NCBI GenBank assembly: GCA_029210775.1
Contig: JARGGI010000008.1
Location: 1 to 41,237 of the forward strand
DNA: 41,237 nucleotides
DNA from: Patescibacteria group bacterium
GTDB taxonomy: Bacteria > Patescibacteriota > Minisyncoccia > JAHIHE01 > JAGLIN01
Direction of reading: 5' to 3'
Part shown: in pieces, positions 1-8,600 of the stretch
How positions within the stretch are numbered: the stretch's first letter is position 1
How the letters are laid out: each line of letters starts with the position of its first letter
The notes under the pieces: model-generated
What the model saw: only the letters and a program-made list of their open reading frames with translations
What the model was told of the DNA's origin: nothing
Databases searched by the model: none
Program-made: the position numbers and the translations under genes

Positions 1-77
1 TGGAGTTCTACTGTAAATAGGTGTGATATGATATTGCGGTCAAATTCCGCATTCGCTACATTTGACACTCCAAGAAA
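1..77. repeat. 77-bp direct repeat, left copy; internally self-complementary
   Basis: Identical to 9455-9531. Contains TGGAG...CTCCA outer arms and TGCGG-tcaaatt-CCGCA core hairpin. Starts exactly at the window edge, so it may extend further left. Confidence 0.95.
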
Positions 78-179
78 AATTGTTCTTTAAAAAAATTTCT
101 TGATTATTTAACCTCTCTCCCAATTTTTCTTTTTAATCAAATCTAAATCAAATTGAATTAGATTTGAAGGAGGAGGAAA

Positions 180-413
180 ATGAAAAATATAAAGAAAAAA
201 GTAGTAGATTATCTGCTACTAAAAAGCGGCTTTGCATTTATGCACACAGAAGTGCAATATATATGCAAAAAGTGCGGAGAGCACTATGAACTCAAGTGTG
301 AACAGGATCTTGAGTTTTGCTCTAATTGTGGCGGTAGAAATACCGACACAAAAAAGAAAAATGAAATTGTTGTGAGAAGAAGTTTGAAGGATTGTCTATC
401 CGACTTTCTTTAA
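180..413 (+). CDS. Small zinc-ribbon protein
   Basis: CxxC...CxxC (CKKCGEHY..FCSNCG); SD AAGGAGGAGG at 167-176 directly after a 10-bp hairpin (137-146/158-167). Confidence 0.8.
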   Translation: MKNIKKKVVDYLLLKSGFAFMHTEVQYICKKCGEHYELKCEQDLEFCSNCGGRNTDTKKKNEIVVRRSLKDCLSDFL

Positions 414-642
414 ACCTCTTCCCTTTTTCCAAGTTTATCTTTTGAAAAAATCCCCCCAACCCCCTTTGTTAAATGGGGAGTAATAAAAAAGGTAAATTTA
501 AAAAAGCTTCAGATCTCAAAACTTCGGAATCAGAAGTGAAATCACAAAAGGCTCCACATTAACACACCCCCGCCCTTCTCAAGAGGGGAACTCAGAAACT
601 ATGGAGCCAACGATGGTGCCAAATGAATGTTCTTTAACAAAA

Positions 643-1248
643 TCATCTAATCGTCACAACTGTTTTGCTGAAATAGGGTTTGATTTCTTTGGCTAAAATT
701 TGCGTTGGCCTTGGATAGAACTTAATAAGAGAATTAAATTTTTTCCAAGAAACATTCTTTAAATCAAGTTCTTTGAAATTTAAAACAGCCAAGCCGCGCG
801 AAACAAAATAGATTTGATCCGCGAGAGCTTTTTCCGGTAAAGCGACAAATATTTCATCTTGAGATTTATATCCAAAAAACAATTCTTTCTTAATTTGTCG
901 AAATTCAATTTCTTGTGATTTAAGAATTATTTTCTTTGATTTATTAGTTGTGGCGAATGTCAGAATATAAGGAATTTGGCTTAATATCCCATATTCATTT
1001 AAAGCGGATTCAAAAGATAAATAACAGGGAAAATAAAGCTGGAAGGCGATTTTTCTATCCTCGCGGATTTTATTCGGAAGTTGATAAACATTTTTTCTCA
1101 ACCTGATAATTTTTCCGTTTTTTGTCCATCTGCTCAGAGTTACTTTAAGAGATTTTTCTTTAGCGTTAAAAATCTTCATCAAATCATTTAAAGTAAAAAA
1201 TGCCTTATTGTAATTTTTAAGTTTATTCAGATCTATTTTTGTTCGCAT
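643..1248 (-). CDS. AbiEi-like antitoxin / transcriptional regulator (wHTH)
   Basis: N-terminal wHTH pattern (DLMKIFNAKEKSLKVTLSRWTKNGKIIRLRKNVYQL), adjacent to an AbiEii-like nucleotidyltransferase. Confidence 0.75.
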   Translation of the reverse strand: MRTKIDLNKLKNYNKAFFTLNDLMKIFNAKEKSLKVTLSRWTKNGKIIRLRKNVYQLPNKIREDRKIAFQLYFPCYLSFESALNEYGILSQIPYILTFATTNKSKKIILKSQEIEFRQIKKELFFGYKSQDEIFVALPEKALADQIYFVSRGLAVLNFKELDLKNVSWKKFNSLIKFYPRPTQILAKEIKPYFSKTVVTIR

Positions 1249-1252
1249 AAGA

Positions 1253-1939
1253 TTATTTATTAATTTGGCTGATAATAAATTTTACCGCTTTTTGATAATT
1301 TCCGGGAAGAAGTCTATGCAACTCGCTTCTGATTTCTTTTTCTGTTAGTTTTGTTTTTGGGGGTTTGAACGGTTTATTCAACTTTTCCGAAAGATACCAA
1401 AGATCAAACAGGTCTCGAGGCGCTTGCCTGTTCCGAATAGCAGCAATTTTATCTTGATATATTTTTTTTGTCGTAGCGGTGTCGCAAAGAATTTCAAGAG
1501 GATAAACAGAGGTTTTCAAAACTTTCGGCAAATATTCATTTTTTTTAAATTGATTTTTCCTCTTTGATATTTCAATTTTAATGGAAAATGGCCTGTTCAA
1601 AAAATCTTCTTTAATTTTGACTTGAGCGTAAAGAGTATAAAATTTGTCTTTTTTATCCATAATTTCCAGTTCCAGATATTTTTTCTCTAAATTATTCAAG
1701 AAGCTAAAAAAATCTTTTGGATTTATTTTCACTAAAACAGAAAAATCAAGATCTACTGAAAATCGTGGCGATTGATACGCTAATCGCAGAGCTGTTCCGC
1801 CCTTAAAAATAAGTTTTTCTGAAAACCTTTGTTCAAACAGTTCTTTCAAAATAATAATTTCCCACGCTTCCCGAACAATAAGCTCTGGAGCGATTCGCAG
1901 CTCTTTTGATAGTTTGTTTACTATTTCTTGTTCTAACAT
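1253..1939 (-). CDS. AbiEii-like nucleotidyltransferase toxin
   Basis: FKGGTALRLAYQSPRFSVDLDFS nucleotidyltransferase motif (GGT...DLDF). Confidence 0.85.
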   Translation of the reverse strand: MLEQEIVNKLSKELRIAPELIVREAWEIIILKELFEQRFSEKLIFKGGTALRLAYQSPRFSVDLDFSVLVKINPKDFFSFLNNLEKKYLELEIMDKKDKFYTLYAQVKIKEDFLNRPFSIKIEISKRKNQFKKNEYLPKVLKTSVYPLEILCDTATTKKIYQDKIAAIRNRQAPRDLFDLWYLSEKLNKPFKPPKTKLTEKEIRSELHRLLPGNYQKAVKFIISQINK

Positions 1940-2005
1940 AGTTAATGTTTATGTTAATTATTTAAGAACTATATTTAGAATAGCATTTTATATTTTTATG
2001 TCAAA

Positions 2006-2105
2006 TTTTAACAACAACCGTTATCCGCCTGATTTATTCGGACGAAGAACGCTTCTTGTTAAAAAATGAGGAGTGTGTTCGTTGAAAAAAGTGGAAGAAA
2101 AATAA
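2006..2105 (+). promoter_or_regulatory. Leader element copy A
   Basis: TTTTAACAACAACCGTTATCCGCCTGATT...TCGGAC...AACGCTTCTTGTTAAAAAATGAGG...GAAAAAAGTGGAAGAAAAATA; resembles 4679-4786. Confidence 0.65.
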
Positions 2106-2134
2106 TCATCTTTCAGGTGATAAATGTTTATTAA
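2066..2134 (+). CDS. Possible 22-aa leader peptide (MRSVFVEKSGRKIIIFQVINVY)
   Basis: ATG in the conserved leader; stop lies in the loop of the hairpin preceding the next gene. Confidence 0.35.
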   Translation: MRSVFVEKSGRKIIIFQVINVY

Positions 2135-2160
2135 ACGAGTTAGTAAATATTTATCACCTG
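2114..2160 (+). promoter_or_regulatory. 12-bp perfect hairpin abutting the SD of the next gene
   Basis: CAGGTGATAAAT (2114-2125) / ATTTATCACCTG (2149-2160) followed immediately by GAGG. Confidence 0.9.
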
Positions 2161-2175
2161 GAGGTGAAAAATATT

Positions 2176-2745
2176 ATGAGATTGTTTAAAAGAAAAAAAC
2201 CCGAGACTCTCGGGGAATTGATTGAAACAAGAAATTTAAAAGAAATCCTTGAAAGAGGATTTCTGAAAGAGCTTTTAAAAGAAGCAGAAAAAAACGAGAA
2301 AGCGTTCTTTCTGCTTCTGCGAGTAGCTTCTGAAAATTCAGAAGCTCAAAAGGCAGTCAACGATATAACCCGAAGCGGAGCAAATTTTGCTCTCTCGGGA
2401 ATAACGAGAGAGGAGATAACCTTACCTCCTCTCGAAAAAATTAATCTCCTCTTTAAGGAGATTGATAGGGCAGAAAAGCCCGTAGATTTATCACATCGCC
2501 ATTATCAGGAGATGTGTGAAAACGATCTTGAGGCAAAAAAAGCTCTTGTTAGTTTTTATCTAACAAGAGCAAAGAAGATCGTAGAGGATAGGGAAAATAA
2601 TCCATTTCAAAACTCTTTTGAAATGGATTATGAAATGAGTAACATAACGCGGTATCTTCTGGAAATTCCTGTACCAGAAGTACAAGAGTTTTTTGAAACC
2701 TCAAAGCTTTTTCTGAAATATTCAGAAAAGATTGGGTCTCAGTAA
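2176..2745 (+). CDS. Hypothetical protein, hairpin-coded
   Basis: ORF track starts at GTG 2164, but ATG 2176 fits SD GGAGG at 2160-2164 better. Coding sequence is saturated with perfect inverted repeats. Confidence 0.75.
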   Translation: MRLFKRKKPETLGELIETRNLKEILERGFLKELLKEAEKNEKAFFLLLRVASENSEAQKAVNDITRSGANFALSGITREEITLPPLEKINLLFKEIDRAEKPVDLSHRHYQEMCENDLEAKKALVSFYLTRAKKIVEDRENNPFQNSFEMDYEMSNITRYLLEIPVPEVQEFFETSKLFLKYSEKIGSQ

Positions 2746-2791
2746 CCTTGTTCCTCTTTAAAATTTCTTGATTATTTAACTTCTCACTCCA

Positions 2792-2870
2792 CTTTTTCCA
2801 AACTTATTTTCTAAAAATCCTCCTAACCCCCCTTGTAAAAAGGGAGTGGTGAAAAGTAAGTTTAGAAAAG
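2792..2870 (+). terminator. Post-gene long hairpin (family copy 2)
   Basis: CTTTTTCCAAACTTATTTTC ... GAAAAGTAAGTTTAGAAAAG with inner CCCTT/AAGGG. Confidence 0.6.
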
Positions 2871-2971
2871 CCTTGAAACGAGTTGTAGGTTATAACGAGT
2901 TTGAGGGTTAAAAACGCAAAAGGCTCCACACAGGAGCATGGAGCCAACAATCAATATTTGTTCTTTAAAAA

Positions 2972-4591
2972 TTATTCTTTACCCAAAAGCGATTTTAGTT
3001 TGTCTAAAGCAGTTTTCTCGTCGATAATATTAGCTTTCTCATTATCAATTAGCGATTGGAAAATCATATCTTTTGTAAAATCTTTATCATCTCTAAGATC
3101 GTTAGCCAATCCGATTATTTCTCCCCAAGCTGGTCCGGAATTTTTAAAGCCAAAAGCGAATAAGTCCTTGCCACCGATAAGATCTGCGGGCTTGCTTTTT
3201 TCCACTCCATATTCTCTGGCTTTATCAACAAACCATTTTCCGGCTGGAAAATTTTCAGGCATCATCAGCTGTTCAGGGTTTTCCGGATTAGAAAAAGGAC
3301 CGCGACCACGATGATCGGCAGCGCCAGTTAAAGCCAATTCCCTCATAGTCGCTGGATGGATTTTTTTTGCTAATCGATTAAAAGCTCCTTTGGAAACTTC
3401 TTGATTTCGGATAGTTGAATCAATAAACCACATACTGGGAACCAAATGATTGGTAACTAAGTTGACAACCTTGCCTCGCGTCAGTCCATCAACTCCGATA
3501 TCCGATAAAAACTTTTTTGTCGGTTCTTCGCCAGCTTGCTCGTGGCCATGAGAAGTTATCCGCATTTCCCCATCCTTTTCAATTGTTTCAGTTGTGGATT
3601 TTTTGCCGAGATCGTGACACAAAGATGAAAGCATAATTATTAAAGTTGTTTCTTCTTCTAAGTCATATTCGCGGCAAAGTTTGGTAGCCTCGTCAACACT
3701 CATCAGGGTGTGCATCCAAACATCGCCTTCCGGATGCCATTCTTTCTCTTGAGGAACTTTTGTCAAATCGTCAAATTCCGGATGCAATTCTTTGAAAATT
3801 CCAATTGATTTCGCGGCTATTAGCCCCAGAGACGGCTTGTCTGATTTAATCAAAAGCTTTTTCCATTCTTCAATAATTCTTGATTTCGGCTCTTCTTTTA
3901 ATTCAGGAACCATTGTTTTCATAAGCTCCAGACTTCTTTTTTCTATTTCCAAGCCAAAACGACCAACAAATTGCGGAGCCCGTTCTGCTCTCACAGGATC
4001 GTCTTGAAACTTTTCAAAATCAGTGACTCTTAAAATTCTATTTTCAATATCTTGAAGACCTTTAAATGGATCATGAAGTTCGCCCGTCAAAGGATTGCTA
4101 GCCATTGAGTTCATCGTAAAATCACGGCGGCTCGCGGCATCTTTTATAGACATATTGGGATCTGTTTTCACATCAAACCCTTTGTGCCCTTCTCCAGCTT
4201 TTGAATCAGTCCTTGGCAAGGACACATCAATGTCTATGCCATTAGGAAGAAAAACTTTTATAATGCCAAATGCTTTTCCAACCTCTGATACTTTTCCGAA
4301 TTTTTCAATAATCTTTGCAATTTCGGGCGCTTCCAGCTTATAAACTTCTAAATCAAAGTCCTTGGGAATTTTATTGAAAAACATATCCCTAACGCTTCCC
4401 CCGACTAGCAATGCCTCTCCGCCCGCTTCTTTGATAGCTTGGCTGATTTCCAAAACTTTTTCATACGCCTCGGCATATTCTTCATAACCAAACTCCCGAA
4501 ATCTTTTTATCATCTCCTCTGGCTTTAACATTTCTTTTATTTCGCCGTTAGCGGATTCTTGCCACTCCCTATTTTCTTGGTCTATTGCCAT
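2972..4591 (-). CDS. tRNA nucleotidyltransferase / poly(A) polymerase family with HD domain (second paralogue in window)
   Basis: LLVGGSVRDMFFNKIPKDFDLEVY, RRDFTMNSMA, HD-domain HTLMSVDEAT...LCHDLGK. Confidence 0.88.
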   Translation of the reverse strand: MAIDQENREWQESANGEIKEMLKPEEMIKRFREFGYEEYAEAYEKVLEISQAIKEAGGEALLVGGSVRDMFFNKIPKDFDLEVYKLEAPEIAKIIEKFGKVSEVGKAFGIIKVFLPNGIDIDVSLPRTDSKAGEGHKGFDVKTDPNMSIKDAASRRDFTMNSMASNPLTGELHDPFKGLQDIENRILRVTDFEKFQDDPVRAERAPQFVGRFGLEIEKRSLELMKTMVPELKEEPKSRIIEEWKKLLIKSDKPSLGLIAAKSIGIFKELHPEFDDLTKVPQEKEWHPEGDVWMHTLMSVDEATKLCREYDLEEETTLIIMLSSLCHDLGKKSTTETIEKDGEMRITSHGHEQAGEEPTKKFLSDIGVDGLTRGKVVNLVTNHLVPSMWFIDSTIRNQEVSKGAFNRLAKKIHPATMRELALTGAADHRGRGPFSNPENPEQLMMPENFPAGKWFVDKAREYGVEKSKPADLIGGKDLFAFGFKNSGPAWGEIIGLANDLRDDKDFTKDMIFQSLIDNEKANIIDEKTALDKLKSLLGKE

Positions 4592-4678
4592 TATATTTTC
4601 TTTTATAAATGAATTTTTTAATAATTAACTTCATTTTACTTTATCTCTTTTGTAATTATATTTTAGCATAAAAATCAA

Positions 4679-4786
4679 TTTTAACAACAAGCGTCATGTG
4701 CCCGATTAAAATCAAATCGGACAAATCACGCTTCTTGCTAAAAATATGAGAGAAGCATTGCACATTGAAAAAGGGGAAGAAAAATA
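4679..4786 (+). promoter_or_regulatory. Leader element copy B
   Basis: TTTTAACAACAAGCGTCATGTGCCCGATT...AATCGGAC...CACGCTTCTTGCTAAAAATATGAG...GAAAAAGGGGAAGAAAAATA; resembles 2006-2105. Confidence 0.65.
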
Positions 4787-4808
4787 TTCGATGCTTTTAA
4801 AGGCTTAA
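4746..4808 (+). CDS. Possible 20-aa leader peptide (MREALHIEKGEEKYSMLLKA)
   Basis: ATG at the same leader position as 2066; stop lies inside the 5' side of the hairpin preceding ORF 4863. Confidence 0.35.
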   Translation: MREALHIEKGEEKYSMLLKA

Positions 4809-4850
4809 ATTGATTGTAAATTTTTATGATCAATTTCGGCCTTTAAAGGC
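4793..4850 (+). promoter_or_regulatory. Long hairpin abutting the SD of ORF 4863
   Basis: GCTTTTAAAGGC (4793-4804)/GCCTTTAAAGGC (4839-4850) with inner AAATTGAT (4807-4814)/ATCAATTT (4829-4836); AGGAGG follows at once. Confidence 0.9.
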
Positions 4851-4862
4851 AGGAGGAAAGAA

Positions 4863-5219
4863 ATGAAATCAAAAATTACAGAAATTTATTTTGAAAATTC
4901 TGTGACGGCAAAGACAAAATTGCCTTTGTCGGCAAAATTAGTCGTACTATCTTCAGAAAACCTCAATTCCGAGGAAATAAAAAAAATAATTGAGGCAGGA
5001 TTAAATTTGGGGGTCCACCTTGAGTGGGCCGGAAACCCAGATAAAGAAGGGGAAAATTTCCGAAAAAAATTTCATCTTTCGGAAATTCCAGAAGAATTTC
5101 TAAAGGAGTATTCTTCTTTAGAAATAAAAGAAATTCTCCGGGAAAGGAAGTTAATTCCTGGAAAATTTATCAAAGAGGAGCAAAAAAGGCTCCTCGGAAA
5201 AATTGTGGAGATATTTTAA
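4863..5219 (+). CDS. Hypothetical protein, hairpin-coded
   Basis: SD AGGAGG upstream; 118 aa; coding sequence composed of successive inverted repeats. Confidence 0.75.
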   Translation: MKSKITEIYFENSVTAKTKLPLSAKLVVLSSENLNSEEIKKIIEAGLNLGVHLEWAGNPDKEGENFRKKFHLSEIPEEFLKEYSSLEIKEILRERKLIPGKFIKEEQKRLLGKIVEIF

Positions 5220-5460
5220 TCTCCACTCCCTAAATCTATGAGCAAGAAGAATGACGAATAATATGAGAAATATAAAATAATATTTTGATTGTTTCGACTT
5301 CTTGCTCCACTTTTTCCAAGTTTACAAATAAGATTTGCAGACTTAGAAAAAATTTTTTAGCACCGAGTAATCTGTTTGTTTTTTTGGAATTAAAGCAAAT
5401 AGTTTATTCCTTGTTAAATTAGAAATAATTTTAACGAGGGATTCCTGAATTCATTTCAGG

Positions 5461-5601
5461 ATGTTCATTGAAAATTTTTTCCGAGCTGCTCTTATAGCTC
5501 GCGACTGCGTTTATTTTTTAGGCGGTAGTTTTGAAGAACTCAAAACCGCGGGCAAGAAAGAGCAGGCTGATTTTTCAGCTTATCTTGCGCGTGATGAATA
5601 G
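5461..5601 (+). CDS. Small 46-aa ORF upstream of helicase
   Basis: MFIENFFRAALIARDCVYFLGGSFEELKTAGKKEQADFSAYLARDE; below the ORF-track cut-off. Preceded by CCTGAA-ttcat-TTCAGG hairpin touching the ATG and filled with hairpins. Confidence 0.5.
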   Translation: MFIENFFRAALIARDCVYFLGGSFEELKTAGKKEQADFSAYLARDE

Positions 5602-5613
5602 AGGTGAGACAAA

Positions 5614-8600
5614 ATGAAAAGAATAGTAGTAATTGCTCCAACGCGGAGCACTTGTTTAAATATTTCAATGGTGCTAAATAATGGCGCCATTCCCTTGACC
5701 TTGCTTATGCAAGAGAATGGGGAAGAAATTTTTGAGGCCGTTGATGAACTGGAAACCGGCGGATTCGGCGTTGTCGCCGGAACTGGTACGGGTAAAACTG
5801 TGTCGTTGCGCGACATTGCCGGAAAAGTTCTCGGCGAAAAATTGCGGGTTGATGTCGTCACCCGCGAGCAGGAAGCAACAAAGCACACTTGGACATGCAA
5901 TGTACTTGTGGTGACTCCTGGAGTCGCTCTGCATTGGCTGAAATCTCAAGTAATAACGAAAGATGATTTAATCGTTATTGATGAGATACACCAAACAAGC
6001 GAGCATCTGGAATTCTCTATGGCGCTTGCCAAGAGAGCCGGGTGCAAGTTTGTCTGGATGTCAGCGACCATTGATCCGAGTATATACTCGGAATATTTGG
6101 GAGCTAACACAGTCATAGAGTGTTCAGCTTTTGATCCGTCAAAAAGGTCAAAGGTTGAATGCTTATGGAAAACGCCAGAGAATTTTCTTTCTTCCGAGGT
6201 GAATAATTTCATTGAGGAAGAAAGAGCGGTCGCCGTGTTCGTGCCCACTCGAGAGATGGCTGAAAGGTTGTCTCGAGAGTATGGTAATCGCGAAGGTCTC
6301 TACTGTGATTTCTATCATGGTGGAGAAAAGGCCGAGAAACTTCGCCAATTCTTAAAGGGCGATGTTCCCAAACCCTTTATGGTCTTTATGACCACTGCCG
6401 GCGCGAGTTCCCTGAATATTCTGGGGCTTGATACCGTGGTAATAGTGGACGAAATGTATAAGGAAATTGTCCACTCCGGTGTTCGTGTTCTGGAAAAAGT
6501 AAACCTTGGGAACAACGAGCTTTTGCAGATGGGAGGCAGGGTGAATGGAAGAACAGAGAACTCTAAAATTTATATTTTGGGTTCCCGTTCAATAGATTTC
6601 CACAACCTGAAACCTACTGCACCGGAGTTCGTGCTGGGTGGCGATTTGCAGCAGGTGGCTCTCACTTGCGCTCGTCTTGGCGTAAACGCTAGTGAGCTTG
6701 ATCTGATCGGCTCAATTGATTCAGCTCGCTATGAAAAAGAGGTAACTCGTTTCAAAGCACGCGGAATTATTGAAGCCGAGAGTGATAAGCTTACGGCTTA
6801 TGGTAAGAAAGTGGAGCGTTTGCCCATCGATCCTTCTTGGGCGGAGTTGGTGGCTCAAGCTCGGAACAGCAATAATCGGGACTTGCTGGACACTGTGGTA
6901 GTCAGCGCATGCGCTGAATCGCTTTATTCTTTGCTTCGCAATAACGCGAATTTGAGCGGAGTAAAGATAAGCGGAAGCGATCAGCTCACCGCCTATAACA
7001 TCGTGGTATCCGCCCTTAACCAGTTCGGCTTTTTCCGCAAATCAAATGGTGGAGGAGCTGAGTATGGTTTTCAGGGAGATCGGTTTAAAAAAAGATATAA
7101 TAAGAAAACCGGTCAAACTGAAAAAAATATGGGCGGATTTGTCCAGTGGTGCGACGACAACGGATTTAATCCGAAAGCCATTAAGGAAGTGGCGATCGCG
7201 ATGAAGTCCGTTTATCGCCAGTTACGAATGCAAATGCCAGTTCCACATGATTTGCAGATCATCAGTGAAAACGATGAGATGCATAAAAAGTTTGTGGATC
7301 TGCTCGCTAGAACGCAGTCCCTGGATTTTGTTCACGATGAGCAGAATTCCCAGATTGGAACTGTTTGGCGAGCAAAGCACTCGCTCACAAGCGGTGTGAG
7401 AGTGCTTGGCAAAATCCGCCACTGGACCGACAAGCGCGGTCGTCAGCGGGCGACGATTGAGGGAACGGAAGTTCCCGAAGATCTATTCAAGATTTACGCT
7501 GACAAAAAACCTGATTCTGTTTATCAGGTTAATGATGAAGGCGTGAGGATTGAATTCAAGTCGTCGTTTGCCGGCGAGTCAATCGGGTCGCTTGTAGAAG
7601 CGGTTGACGATTCCGAAGTTCCAGCGGAATTAATTGAGCAAGCGGAGGAGAAATTCATTTCCTCTCTCTTGTATCAGCTAATTTCTCCTGAATTTGCGGA
7701 TCAGAACCGCGAAATTCGCGAGCAATCCAGCCAACTCCGCACCCGTTCCGGTGGAGCCGTGGAAAAAATTTCCGAGTCCGATGAGCGAAAGCTCTATGAG
7801 CAGGAGTTCGCGGGCAAGGGGATTATCTCCGTGCGGTCCTTGCGGTCAGCCATTGAATCCGGAAATATAAATCCGGACAATCTGCTTCTGAAGCTGGAAG
7901 ATTTTATTCCAGTAGAAGAGCAGGAAAAAATCATGGCTGACAATCCGGACACCGTAAAGGTTAAGAATGAAATCTTGACCGTTGAATACGGTGGCGGAAG
8001 TTGGGGCGATGAATTCTTCTGTCGCGCAAGCGTGACAGAAGAATTCGCGCGGACCACCAAAGTGGAAGCGGTAACGCTTCCCGGCGGTCGGACTGTGGAG
8101 CTCCGCTGCGAAGGTCATTCCGCCAAGACCTTTTCTGAACTGGTTGAAAAACTGGAACAAAAGAGGATTGAGAAGGCATGGTCGGAGAAGCGCTCTGAGC
8201 TGGAATCTTCTTCGTGGATTTCTAATCCCGAGGAGATATTCCCGCTCTTGCCCAAAATCTTAACCGCGGTAGAAATTACGCGGAAAGATAACGGGCAGGG
8301 CGAGCCGGTTTACGGTTACTTCTCGCTTGTTTCTGACTCTGATCTTGATTGTAAAATTAAGATAAGAGAAACGGAAGAAGAAGCGAGGAAGGAAACCAAG
8401 ACTGGACTTGAGCGTTTGTTCCGCAAGGCAACCCGCGAATTCAGGAGAATCTCCGGCGAAGAGCCATGGGATAATTCTGAACTGCGCGAAGCCCTCAAAA
8501 ACCGTCTTGAGATGCTTTTGAAAGCGCAAATGGAAAATCTGACCGCTGAAAATTTCAGCGAGCGGGTTGAAACCATTAAGGCGGAAGCGGAGAAAATTAA

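Noticed and set aside
2006-2062. attC integron site in the leader (TTTTAAC...GTTAAAA)
   Set aside because: The core triplets fit loosely, but the element repeats it as a 5' leader with a downstream ORF rather than at cassette ends; regulatory leader is more economical.
2901-4343. Forward ORFs opposite the HD tRNA nucleotidyltransferase (2901-3314, 3792-4007, 4095-4343)
   Set aside because: Antisense to a clearly motif-bearing gene; low-complexity, no SD.
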